Shown here: positions 1 to 7,567 of the stretch, piece after piece
Numbering within the stretch: position 1 is the stretch's first letter
Layout of the letters: each line of letters opens with the position of its first letter
NCBI GenBank assembly: GCA_017882555.1
Contig: JADGPH010000069.1
Location: 1-7,851, forward strand
Reading direction: 5' to 3'
From: Thermoleophilia bacterium
GTDB lineage: Bacteria > Actinomycetota > Thermoleophilia > Miltoncostaeales > Miltoncostaeaceae
Length of the DNA stretch: 7,851 bases
Translations under genes and position numbers: made by a program
The notes under the pieces: generated by a model
Told to the model about the DNA's origin: nothing
Databases searched by the model: none
The model's input: only the letters and a program-made list of their open reading frames with translations

Positions 1-377
1 AGCGGGCGATCTGCGGGTCCGTCATCGCCAACCGCGACCAGCACACTCGCAGCGATTCGCTCCGCCCACGCGGCCGTGTCCGGCCATGCAAGCCTCGCAA
101 GATCCACGGGAATATCGCTGTCGATCGCGACGGTGTCCGCGAGCGTCGCCAGATCGACGCACACGTGTCCGATTCGGGGAGCCCGCACCGCGAACGCCGC
201 AGCCAGGAGCACCACTTCATCGGTTTCATCGAGTACGGCACCCAAGCGTCGCGCGACATGGACATCGGATGCGATCAGGAGCCCCGCCCGATTGAAGTCG
301 GCGAGCAACCCCGCCGCCCCGAGCACGTACCGGGCATCGAACTGGTCGCAGAATCCTGTGCGCGCGATCGGTCTCAC
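1..377 (-). CDS. recD: RecD, exodeoxyribonuclease V alpha subunit (N-terminal part, runs off left edge)
   Basis: This is an open frame of 125 codons plus two bases with no stop before the window edge. In the family, RecD is the fast 5'-to-3' superfamily 1 helicase of RecBCD and acts on the strand opposite to RecB. Only the N-terminal domain, which in known structures contacts the rest of the complex, is visible; the Walker A ATPase motif would lie beyond the edge. The call rests on the residue 43-76 region, with RRLGAVLDETDE followed by LLAAAFAVRAPRIGHVCVDL, which resembles the conserved RecD N-terminal stretch ending in GHVC, and on its position directly after recB. The GTG at 377-375 is chosen because it overlaps the recB TGA (376-374) as GTGA. 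The ATG two bases upstream is in the recB frame and encodes the last RecB residue. Whether the rest of the gene is intact cannot be seen. Confidence 0.88.
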   Translation of the reverse strand, partial: MRPIARTGFCDQFDARYVLGAAGLLADFNRAGLLIASDVHVARRLGAVLDETDEVVLLAAAFAVRAPRIGHVCVDLATLADTVAIDSDIPVDLARLAWPDTAAWAERIAASVLVAVGDDGPADRP

Positions 378-3300
378 ATGCCCCCCGTATCGAGCAGGTC
401 GCTCAGAGCCACGACGAGCACCGACGGTGGTCGCCATACCCACACCCCGCAGGGTGTGCCATGCACCCGTGGGGTGTCCGGGCCGAGCATCCCGCGCACA
501 AACAGATACGCCACTCCAGCGATATGACGCGCGGGCGAGTACGCCGGCACCCGCCAACGCAGGTAGCGATGCACGGCAACCAGGTACAGCAGCGCCTGCA
601 ACGGGTAATCCGAGCCATACATCGCAGCAGTGATTGCCTCTGGCCGGTAATCCCACGCCGTCGGCCAGCCGTCGCGCCCACCCAGGCGGTTGGTCTTGTA
701 GTCGATGATGGCAAATTGCCGGTCCTCACCGTCCAAGCCAGGAATCCGGATCACCAGGTCGAGAAACCCGTTCAAGTATCCGCGCAGTGCGGTTTTCGCG
801 AACTCCGACTGGGCCAGTTGATCGGCGTACGTGTGCAGCGGATCGCCATCCGGCAGATGCGCGTGCAGGAGCTGGGCGATCTCGCCGACGACAAGATCAC
901 CGGTCGGGTAATCACCACCAGACAGGGGGAGCTCAAACGCCATCTCATCGAGGCGGTCGTGCGTGGAGGTTCCCGCGAGGCAAAAGTCCCCGAGCGCCGG
1001 ACCAAGTGGCGTTGCCAGCGCCGAGGCCAGGGCGACCGCGACCTCGTCGATGTCGCCAAGATCGATCCGGTGACGATCGATCTCGCGAGCGAGATGGCCC
1101 GCGATCTCCACCGCTAAGTCAGCGGCGGCGAAATCCGCGTCCTCCATGACCTGGTGGATCATCGTCCCCACTTGGGCGCTCGCCGGCATCGCCGCGAGCG
1201 GCAGGGCGATCCCGGCCAGATCGACTCCGGGCCGTGGCGCCGTGATCCCCGCGTCTGCGGCGCCATCGATCGGCTCGTCATCGGCCCGTAGAAACGCATC
1301 GGATTCGAGTTGCGCAAACCCCTGATGTGCGATGTCGGTGATGCCGCTATATGACGTCCGACGCCAGCGAGTGTCGAGCACACGACGAAAGCCGCTGGCG
1401 ATGAGGGTCTCATGAGGTGTGTGCAACCCAATCCAACGTTCGCGAGAAGGCTCGAGCACGCGCTCGACGCGGACTGAGCCTCCAGCAGCGCGCGCAATCT
1501 CGGAGAATCGTTCACGGACGACCTCGTCGTCGAGCGGACCGGGCCCGACCGAACGGATGGTCCCGTCGTCATCCCGCGCCAATACCAGACGTCCGAGTGG
1601 CGAATCGAACGCGGCCTGGGTAGGGGCCCACCACAGCACCACCTGATGCCGGGCGCGGGTCAGCGCGACGTAGAGCAACCGCAGTTCCTCTCCACGTTGC
1701 TCATCACGAGAGTGCCGCCACTTCACGTCAAAGCCCTCGGCGTCCGTGCCGCCGACCTCCACCATGCGGCGCCGAGTACCGTCGTCGCTGTGGAAGACAG
1801 GGATCGCTTCGGGCTTACCCACCTCGGGGATCCACCCTTCCTCCCACAGGTATGGACAGTAGACAATCGGGAACTCAAGGCCCTTTGCGCCATGGATCGT
1901 CAACACCTGCACGGCGCCGGCATCAGAATCCAGGCGCCGGGCTCGCTCGTCGCTGTCGGTCTCGAGTGCGGCGTTGCGCATCTCCGCGGCGAGCCACCCC
2001 ACGAGCCCGCTCACGCGCAAGCCATGTTCGGCAGCTGCAGCATGGAGCAGCTGCCCGATGTGGCGCAGATCGGTGAACTCGCGCTCTCCGTCGGCCCGGG
2101 ACAGCATCCGCGCCGGAAGAGCTTCGCTTGCGGAGATTGCTGCAAGGAGTGCCGCGACGCCACGTCGCGACAGCACCAATGCCCATCGCGCCAACTGCTC
2201 ATGAATCATCTCCCAGTCGGCGTCTGTGGCCGCGTTGACCTGCTCGGCATCCCTCGCGAGGAACACCGATAGCGCGGCCGCGGCCGCCTGCGAACGAGCG
2301 CTGGGTCGCTCGAGGCCCTCGAGCAAGCGCAGCCAATCGTCGGCCATCGGGGTCGAAAAAACGCTGCCTCCACCACTGATGACTGCCGGCACACCGACGC
2401 TGCGAAGCGCGTCTCGGATCAGCAGGCCGTGGGAACTCTTGCGCACCAGCACCGCGATATCCGCCGGTGGGAGGTCGCGATTGCCCGTGAGCAACCGAAC
2501 GATGTCTGCCGCGAGATCGTTGGCAACCCGCTCGCGGGCATTCGGCGCGCGCAGCACACCCTGGTAGAGGTCCGCATCGCGGACATCGTCGCGATGGACG
2601 ACACGGATCCGCATCGGCGCCCCGCGGGGCAGCCCTTTCGGATCGCGGCGGCCGTCCGACGGGGCGGCCTGGAGACTCCGGTAGCGAATCTTGGCGTTTC
2701 CCAACCGCGCATCGCGAAACAGGGCATCGAACGCTGCGAGCAGGTGTTCGTCGCTGCGCCAACTGATGTCCATCGTCTGACGCTCGGTCGCATGCTCCGC
2801 CGCGACAAGGTAGGCCTCGACGTCCGCCCCACGAAAGCCGTAGATCGCCTGCTTGGGATCTCCGATGAGTACCAGGGTCGTATCCCCGGTGCCAAAAGCC
2901 GTGCGCACGATCGCGTACTGCACGGGGTCGGTGTCTTGAAACTCGTCGATGAGCACCACCGCAAAGCGCCGCGCGAGCTGCGCGGCGACCTGCGGACCAC
3001 GCACGGGGTCGACCAGAACGTCGCGCAGTCGCCCCTGCAAGTCATCAAAGGTCAGCGCGCCCGTGCGGCGCTTGCGGCGTTCAACCTCGGCGCGCACCTG
3101 TGCCGCAAAGAGCACGCGACCGCGTGCCGTGATCCTCGAAGCATCGGGCACCGGGGTGAGTTCCGCGAAGGTGTTGCTCCGGGCAACGGCGTGCCCGATG
3201 ATGCGCGCCGTCCGATGGTCGAAGACGGGCGCGCGATCACCGGAGGCGAAGTCGCGGACATAGATGTCATCGACGACCTCGTCGACCAAACCCACCAGAT

Positions 3301-3763
3301 CGGTGAGAAAGACCACGTCGTCTTCGGTGTCACCCAAGACGCCGAGGCCGTGCAAGACCTGCTGACAGAAGCTGTGGGTCGTCGCGATCGTGACCGCATC
3401 GAAGTGAGCGACGGCATCCCTCAGGTGCCGTTGGCGGACCCGGATCTCGGCCTCAGGCGCATCGACAAGGGTCGCCAGGAGATCGTCGTCTGGCGGCACC
3501 GAGACCCCCTTCAGGTGCGCATCGAGAGCATCGCGCGCGCGGACCAGCTCACTGCGCAAGCGGTCGCGAAGCTCGGCAGTCGCGGCGACAGTAAACGTCA
3601 CCACGAGCAGCCCCTCGGGTGATTGTCCCTCGGCGACGTACCGCACCGCGAGCGCGGTGATCGCGAACGTCTTACCGGTCCCCGCGCTCGCCTCGAGCAC
3701 CGTGACCCCGCGGGGCAGCGGACCACGCAGATCGAACACGCCCGCTCGTCCCGGCGCGCTCAC
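374..3763 (-). CDS. recB: RecB, exodeoxyribonuclease V beta subunit (helicase-nuclease)
   Basis: The protein has 1129 residues, close to the usual RecB length (about 1100-1180). It is the 3'-to-5' superfamily 1A helicase and the only nuclease of the RecBCD complex, loading on double-strand ends in the cytoplasm. Visible helicase motifs are Walker A EASAGTGKT (24-32), motif Ia VVTFTVAATAELRDRL (54-69), Walker B VLIDEFQDTDP (270-280), motif III LVLIGDPKQAIYGFRG (297-312), motif IV SWRSDEH (334-340), motif V VQVLTIHGAKGLEFP (618-632) and motif VI LLYVALTRAR (696-705). After an Ala/Asp/Gly-rich linker (about 822-865) comes the RecB nuclease domain, with MIHQ (catalytic His870), GFLDLV (Asp1002), IIDYKTN (Asp1021, Lys1023) and the YPLQALLYLVAVHRYL helix (1053-1068), so it should be active. 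The frame stays open up to codon position 3820, but the GTG at 3763-3761 is preferred because it overlaps the recC stop as GTGA. Only a weak GGGA lies upstream, which fits translational coupling. Confidence 0.97.
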   Translation of the reverse strand: MSAPGRAGVFDLRGPLPRGVTVLEASAGTGKTFAITALAVRYVAEGQSPEGLLVVTFTVAATAELRDRLRSELVRARDALDAHLKGVSVPPDDDLLATLVDAPEAEIRVRQRHLRDAVAHFDAVTIATTHSFCQQVLHGLGVLGDTEDDVVFLTDLVGLVDEVVDDIYVRDFASGDRAPVFDHRTARIIGHAVARSNTFAELTPVPDASRITARGRVLFAAQVRAEVERRKRRTGALTFDDLQGRLRDVLVDPVRGPQVAAQLARRFAVVLIDEFQDTDPVQYAIVRTAFGTGDTTLVLIGDPKQAIYGFRGADVEAYLVAAEHATERQTMDISWRSDEHLLAAFDALFRDARLGNAKIRYRSLQAAPSDGRRDPKGLPRGAPMRIRVVHRDDVRDADLYQGVLRAPNARERVANDLAADIVRLLTGNRDLPPADIAVLVRKSSHGLLIRDALRSVGVPAVISGGGSVFSTPMADDWLRLLEGLERPSARSQAAAAALSVFLARDAEQVNAATDADWEMIHEQLARWALVLSRRGVAALLAAISASEALPARMLSRADGEREFTDLRHIGQLLHAAAAEHGLRVSGLVGWLAAEMRNAALETDSDERARRLDSDAGAVQVLTIHGAKGLEFPIVYCPYLWEEGWIPEVGKPEAIPVFHSDDGTRRRMVEVGGTDAEGFDVKWRHSRDEQRGEELRLLYVALTRARHQVVLWWAPTQAAFDSPLGRLVLARDDDGTIRSVGPGPLDDEVVRERFSEIARAAGGSVRVERVLEPSRERWIGLHTPHETLIASGFRRVLDTRWRRTSYSGITDIAHQGFAQLESDAFLRADDEPIDGAADAGITAPRPGVDLAGIALPLAAMPASAQVGTMIHQVMEDADFAAADLAVEIAGHLAREIDRHRIDLGDIDEVAVALASALATPLGPALGDFCLAGTSTHDRLDEMAFELPLSGGDYPTGDLVVGEIAQLLHAHLPDGDPLHTYADQLAQSEFAKTALRGYLNGFLDLVIRIPGLDGEDRQFAIIDYKTNRLGGRDGWPTAWDYRPEAITAAMYGSDYPLQALLYLVAVHRYLRWRVPAYSPARHIAGVAYLFVRGMLGPDTPRVHGTPCGVWVWRPPSVLVVALSDLLDTGGM

Positions 3764-6700
3764 GCGCGTCCCGGCGTCGTGGACCGTGCCAGGCGCTCTA
3801 CCCCAAGGAGATCGTCCCAAAGCGCATGTGCATTCCGGACGACGCGATCGCCGTAGGAGTTCCAGAACTCGTCAAAGTCGAGTCTCCCGCCCAGTATCAG
3901 CTTGTGCGCAGGATCGTCGTTCTCGCCGAGACTCCCACCACCAAACGGTCCTTCCCATGCACTTTTGACACTGGACCTCCACGCCTTGTTGCGCGTGGTT
4001 GCGTCCGCGTACATGGCTGAGGTTCTGGTGAAGATCGTCGGCGCGGTACACATGCCGTCGTCGTGGATCGCGATGAGTCGTCCGAGGAACTCTCCGGCCG
4101 CACCGGCTGTCACGCCGTCCAGGCGCGCCGTCGCGACGCCGCTCGTCCGGGGCCGGTCATGACGGCCGATCGTGAGCGCCCGAAACCGGGTAGAGGGATC
4201 GTTGGCGGCCAGTGCCAAGAGGTAGACCCATGCGCGCAGGCGCGCTTTCGGGGCAAGCCGGGAATACCCCAGCGACTGCACCACATCGCCATGTACGGCC
4301 GGCACGCTTCCAATGAGGCGACGCCCGTCGACCAGCACGATGTCGACCTCGACAGGACGGGGCTCGCCCGTGCCGATGTACTTCTGGGTCTCGGCGATGA
4401 GCATCTCGACATTGGGGGCAATCTCATCGAGCACGATGTCTCCGAGTGCACCCGGCGGTAGCGTCCCACGCGCGCGCTCGCTGGCCTCCCAGCGCGTGAG
4501 GTCGACGCCGGCACGCCGTGCGGCGAGCATCCGATCGCCAACGCTCCACTTCGCCAACCCGTCGAGATCAACTGGCAGGCCATCGGCGAGTTCGTCGGCG
4601 ATCGTCCGCAATCGCACATCGAAACGCGCCCGCAAGAACTCCCGCATTGGATGCTCGACAAAGCGCACGAGCGCCGCCAGGTCGAGGGTGTCCAGGTCCA
4701 ACGGCGCAAGCGGACGGCGTAAGAACGGCGGGGTCGTGTGGCCCCCCTCAACCAGAGCACGCGCACCGTCGAGGGCGATCGCATCAAAGCTCCACCTGAC
4801 GCCCGATGCGAGCGCACCCAACGCAAAGTTCTTGGGGTCAAACGGCTGCAACGGGTGGTCGATGCAGACGTGACCGACAAGATCGGTACGCACCATGCGT
4901 GCGATCACGTCCTTGAGTTCGCCCACCGGCACCGATGGCGGCAACTCCACGTTGGTGCGCTCGCTCCGTCCTGCGTAGGTGATCACGAGGTGGTCTTGGG
5001 CGGCCATCACCGCATCGAGCAGCTGCTGAAGGTCGTCGCTGCGCGCATCGCGGTCGCCCACCCGTGGATCGCTCAGCAGGATGTCATCACCGTGGCGGCC
5101 GGACGTACTCGGGAATACGCCATCGTCGAGTCCCAGCAGACACACCACCCGATGTGGCACACCACGCATCGGGACCAATCCCGAGACGGTCATGTGGCCG
5201 GTGCGGAAACTCGCTCGACTCGCCCGCCCGTGCAATTGTGCCCCGACCACGGCGCGCATCTCCTTGAGCGCCAAGCGGGTGGTCGTCCCACCGGACTGTT
5301 CGGCAACATCGGCGAGCAGTTGCGTCAATTGCGCGCGCTGCCAGGCCTCTCGGGGGTCCAGCGCGGTCATCAGGTCCGTTGCCGCGGTGATCGACGTCAC
5401 CCATTCATCGATCGAGTGCGGACCCCGCAATGTGTCCAACACGACGCGCAGACGTTCGACAAACTCGACGACCCGCCCCGCAAGGTCGATGGCGCCCGCC
5501 TCGATGCCGTCGAGGGGCAACACCCCACCCACCAGGCGCGCATCCCGTTCCGCGACCGCCACCCCGACAAGTACACGATCGAGCCCGGCGACCCAGGTGT
5601 TGGCATCCATTCCCGCAACCGCAAACGAGGCGCGGCCGTCGCCGTCGAGACCCCAGCGAATGCCCGCCTCCTGCACCCAGTCCTCAACGCGCGCCAGGTC
5701 GTCGTCGGAGAAGCCAAACCGCTGGCGGACCGGATCGCAGCTTGCGAGCTCGAGCACCTGGGTGGCCGTGGCGCGGGCCGAGACAAGGTCCAGCACCCCA
5801 GAGATCGCCGCCAGCAACGGGTTGGTGTCGCGCAAGGACCGGTCGGCGATGCGAACGCGCAACCCGGACGCACTCCCCTCGCGCTCGACCAAGACCGCGG
5901 AATCGTCTTCGGCAAGCGCATCGCTCGCGCCAAATGTCGCGTCGATAAGCGGTGCAAACGCCTCAATCTCTGGGCACAGCACAATGACATCGCGCGCCTC
6001 CAGCGTCGGATCGGCATTCAGTAAATGCAACACCGTATTGCGCAGCACCTCGACCTGACGGGCGCGGCCATGGCAGGAGTGAACTTGCAGGCTACGATCG
6101 TCCGGCGCCAATTCCGGGCGCATGTCAAGTTGACCGCGCAGGGGTTTGCCGACGGGCGCCCGATTGGCGCGAATGTCGGCCTGCAGTTGCTCGAGCAGCG
6201 TCGGCCTCCCGCCGACGTTCCGTTCGGCCACCCCCTCCATCGCATGATCAGCGCCGAGCACGAATTGCATCTCGCGGGAATCGCGTCCCCACGAACCGAG
6301 CAGGGGGTGCTCAACCTCACCGGCGCCGGGATCGTCGCGCCGGCGAACGCCGGCGCCCAACGGATGGCGTGAGCTGCGCAGCCGGTTCCATAACGCAGGG
6401 GACGGATAGAGCAGAAACAGATGCAGGTCGCGTGCCTCACCCAGCGCTTCGAGCACGCGGAGGTACGTCGCGGGTACCCGCGTCAGCCCCACTATCGCGA
6501 GGCGTGGTGGCAAATCGATGTCACTTGGATTTGCACGTATCCAATCGCACTCGCCAGCGAGGCGTTCGGCGGGACTCGGCACCCCGATGCGCTCGCGGAG
6601 CAGTCGCCAAGCGTGGGCCTGCCAGACGAACTGGGGTTCCAGCGCGGTGCCACCGCCATCGGTGATCTCGCCGGCGGCCCACGCCAAGATCATCTCTGGC

Positions 6701-7170
6701 CGATGCATGGCATAGCGGTCAAACAGATCCGAAAGATGGCGAAGTACGGCGTAACGGCGTCCACTCCGCACCCCATCGGGATCATCGGCGGGATCGTCGA
6801 TCCCCAGGTGCGCGTTTAACGCACCCAACCAGGACGCGCCGCGCACCTCGTCCACCAGCTCGACAAGGGGCCACACGGCTCGTTCGGGACCCCACGGGTC
6901 GATCTCCCGAGCGACACCCACCGCTGCGGTTGCCCGTGCGATCAGCGAACCCATGAACAGAAACCCGATATTGGCGCAGATGCCGTCATGGCGACCATCG
7001 CGGGCCCCGAGTCCGAGGGCGAGCTGCTGAGAAAGCCAGCGTTCCATTCCCTGCGTCGGAATCCCGATTACCTCGGAGATCATGGGATCCGCAAGAGGGG
7101 CCGCCAAGAGTTCGACAACTGGTCCAACGAAGGCATCGGCGCGCGTCGCGGTGTGGATGTGGAGTGCCAT
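3760..7170 (-). CDS. recC: RecC, exodeoxyribonuclease V gamma subunit
   Basis: The protein has 1136 residues, the usual RecC size. In the family, RecC is the scaffold of RecBCD: it splits the duplex, channels the strands to RecB and RecD, and reads Chi through a helicase-like and nuclease-like fold that has lost catalysis. Recognisable stretches are PTQGMERWLSQQL (38-50), DLFDRYAMHRPEM (148-160), LHLFLLYPSPALW (249-261), HPLLGSWGRDSREMQ (288-302), QVHSCHGRARQVEVLR (362-377), DVIVLCPEIEAFAPLI (394-409), the block from RAVVGAQLHGR to LLGLDDGVFP (639-687) and VRFVEHPMREFLRARF (835-850). No Walker A or D-x-K nuclease motif is present, as expected. The start is uncertain: ATG at 7170 gives the family-like N-terminus MALHIHTATR, while GTG at 7197 would add nine residues. 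An in-frame TGA at 7227-7225 rules out anything longer. Neither start has a strong Shine-Dalgarno. It is the first gene of the operon seen here; its TGA overlaps the recB GTG. Confidence 0.96.
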   Translation of the reverse strand: MALHIHTATRADAFVGPVVELLAAPLADPMISEVIGIPTQGMERWLSQQLALGLGARDGRHDGICANIGFLFMGSLIARATAAVGVAREIDPWGPERAVWPLVELVDEVRGASWLGALNAHLGIDDPADDPDGVRSGRRYAVLRHLSDLFDRYAMHRPEMILAWAAGEITDGGGTALEPQFVWQAHAWRLLRERIGVPSPAERLAGECDWIRANPSDIDLPPRLAIVGLTRVPATYLRVLEALGEARDLHLFLLYPSPALWNRLRSSRHPLGAGVRRRDDPGAGEVEHPLLGSWGRDSREMQFVLGADHAMEGVAERNVGGRPTLLEQLQADIRANRAPVGKPLRGQLDMRPELAPDDRSLQVHSCHGRARQVEVLRNTVLHLLNADPTLEARDVIVLCPEIEAFAPLIDATFGASDALAEDDSAVLVEREGSASGLRVRIADRSLRDTNPLLAAISGVLDLVSARATATQVLELASCDPVRQRFGFSDDDLARVEDWVQEAGIRWGLDGDGRASFAVAGMDANTWVAGLDRVLVGVAVAERDARLVGGVLPLDGIEAGAIDLAGRVVEFVERLRVVLDTLRGPHSIDEWVTSITAATDLMTALDPREAWQRAQLTQLLADVAEQSGGTTTRLALKEMRAVVGAQLHGRASRASFRTGHMTVSGLVPMRGVPHRVVCLLGLDDGVFPSTSGRHGDDILLSDPRVGDRDARSDDLQQLLDAVMAAQDHLVITYAGRSERTNVELPPSVPVGELKDVIARMVRTDLVGHVCIDHPLQPFDPKNFALGALASGVRWSFDAIALDGARALVEGGHTTPPFLRRPLAPLDLDTLDLAALVRFVEHPMREFLRARFDVRLRTIADELADGLPVDLDGLAKWSVGDRMLAARRAGVDLTRWEASERARGTLPPGALGDIVLDEIAPNVEMLIAETQKYIGTGEPRPVEVDIVLVDGRRLIGSVPAVHGDVVQSLGYSRLAPKARLRAWVYLLALAANDPSTRFRALTIGRHDRPRTSGVATARLDGVTAGAAGEFLGRLIAIHDDGMCTAPTIFTRTSAMYADATTRNKAWRSSVKSAWEGPFGGGSLGENDDPAHKLILGGRLDFDEFWNSYGDRVVRNAHALWDDLLGVERLARSTTPGRA

Positions 7171-7259
7171 CAATGCATTCTCAACGAATCCGCGCACGTT
7201 TCGAACATTCTGCGCGAAATTCGTTCACGGGGACCATGATCGGGGGGCCGTCGGCTCCA

Positions 7260-7280
7260 CGCCTGCCCGACGGGCGGGCG
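7260..7280 (+). repeat. GC-rich inverted repeat (hairpin), 9-bp stem with 3-base loop
   Basis: The arm CGCCTGCCC (7260-7268) and the arm GGGCGGGCG (7272-7280) flank the loop GAC. On a plus-strand RNA all nine positions pair, one of them as G-U. On a minus-strand RNA the same position becomes a C-A mismatch. It lies about 90 bases upstream of the recC ATG. No T-run follows, and no plus-strand gene ends upstream, so it is unlikely to be an ordinary terminator. It could be a structured 5' leader element or chance in GC-rich sequence. Confidence 0.4.
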
Positions 7281-7314
7281 ACCCCTCAGACCGACGCAGG
7301 CCCGTCAAGCCCGG

Positions 7315-7324
7315 GTGACGTCAC
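7315..7324. promoter_or_regulatory. Perfect 10-base palindrome GTGACGTCAC, possible operator
   Basis: GTGACGTCAC is its own reverse complement, and the flanking bases do not extend the symmetry. It sits about 145 bases upstream of the recC start and 243 bases upstream of the phosphoesterase start. A palindrome of this length in a shared divergent spacer is a plausible binding site for a dimeric regulator, but one copy without a known consensus is weak evidence. Confidence 0.3.
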
Positions 7325-7487
7325 GAGGACAAGATCCGACCGTCACAACAGACCACCACGAAACCGTCCTAATCGGTGCGAGAGGGTGCATACCGAGCGT
7401 TGGCGTCCTCGGGCAAGGCGTCTCGTTGGCCACCCATCAGGTCGTGCTGCCCCGACCGACCTTCGTTCTTACACGCTGATACGTGAG

Positions 7488-7521
7488 GTTCACCGCTCCG
7501 TAACCGCAGCGTCCCGCTCCG
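7488..7521 (+). promoter_or_regulatory. Short direct repeats with GTTCACC element upstream of phosphoesterase, possible PHO-box-like site
   Basis: Three imperfect copies of an 8-base unit follow one another: CCGCTCCG (7493-7500), CCGCAGCG (7504-7511) and CCGCTCCG (7514-7521), spaced 11 and 10 bases apart, so they fall on one face of the helix. The first is preceded by GTTCACC (7488-7494). GTTCACC in 11-base direct repeats is the known core of actinobacterial PhoP-binding PHO boxes. Only one unit here carries the full core; the next aligned unit reads CGTAACC. The block ends 46 bases before the GTG start of a phosphoesterase, the kind of gene that is often phosphate-regulated. The assignment is inference. 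Confidence 0.3.
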
Positions 7522-7551
7522 AGCCGAGAGTGGACACACCCCCTACATCTC

Positions 7552-7559
7552 AGAAGGAG
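7552..7559 (+). promoter_or_regulatory. Shine-Dalgarno sequence for the phosphoesterase gene
   Basis: AGAAGGAG contains the AAGGAG core and lies eight bases before the GTG at 7568-7570. It decides the start: the other nearby GTG (7561) is only one base away from it and its frame reaches a stop after eleven codons. Confidence 0.85.
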
Positions 7560-7567
7560 CGTGACAC

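Larger units (their letters stand above)
7171..7567. other. Divergent intergenic region between recC and the phosphoesterase gene
   Basis: This is a spacer of about 400 bases (370 if recC starts at the upstream GTG) that must contain the promoters of both the recC-recB-recD operon and the plus-strand phosphoesterase gene. A long plus-strand open frame covers much of it, but it continues out of frame into the phosphoesterase gene and resembles no protein I recognise, so I treat it as chance in GC-rich DNA. I do not see a convincing -35/-10 pair on either strand. The recognisable contents are a hairpin, a palindrome, a set of short direct repeats and a ribosome binding site, each listed separately. 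No tRNA, rRNA or known riboswitch fold is apparent. Confidence 0.8.

Noticed and set aside
2274..2287. A 14-base GC-only palindrome, GCGGCCGCGGCCGC
   Set aside because: It falls inside recB and encodes part of a poly-alanine run (about residues 493-497), so it is explained by coding for repeated Ala codons.
2429..3622. A 397-codon plus-strand open frame antisense to recB
   Set aside because: It is a shadow of recB: the sense strand encodes all the RecB helicase motifs, while this frame resembles no recognised family. Long antisense frames are expected in GC-rich coding DNA.
4738..6024. A 428-codon plus-strand open frame antisense to recC, and a 325-codon frame overlapping it
   Set aside because: Both lie wholly inside recC, have no recognisable motifs and reflect low stop-codon density in GC-rich sequence.
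374..7197. Possibility that the two large genes are AddAB or AdnAB instead of RecBC
   Set aside because: Only one of the two proteins has helicase and nuclease motifs. The other has RecC-specific stretches and no nuclease motif or iron-sulfur cysteines, and a RecD N-terminus follows, so RecBCD fits best.
7201..7207. TCGAACA just upstream of recC, which matches one half of the actinobacterial LexA/SOS box
   Set aside because: The second half-site (TGTTCGA at the correct spacing) is absent: the bases there are CTGCGCG. A single 7-base half-site is not enough to claim SOS control.
7393..7412. Weak hairpin CCGAG / CTCGG with a 10-base loop in the spacer
   Set aside because: Five pairs with a long loop are expected by chance in sequence of this composition.
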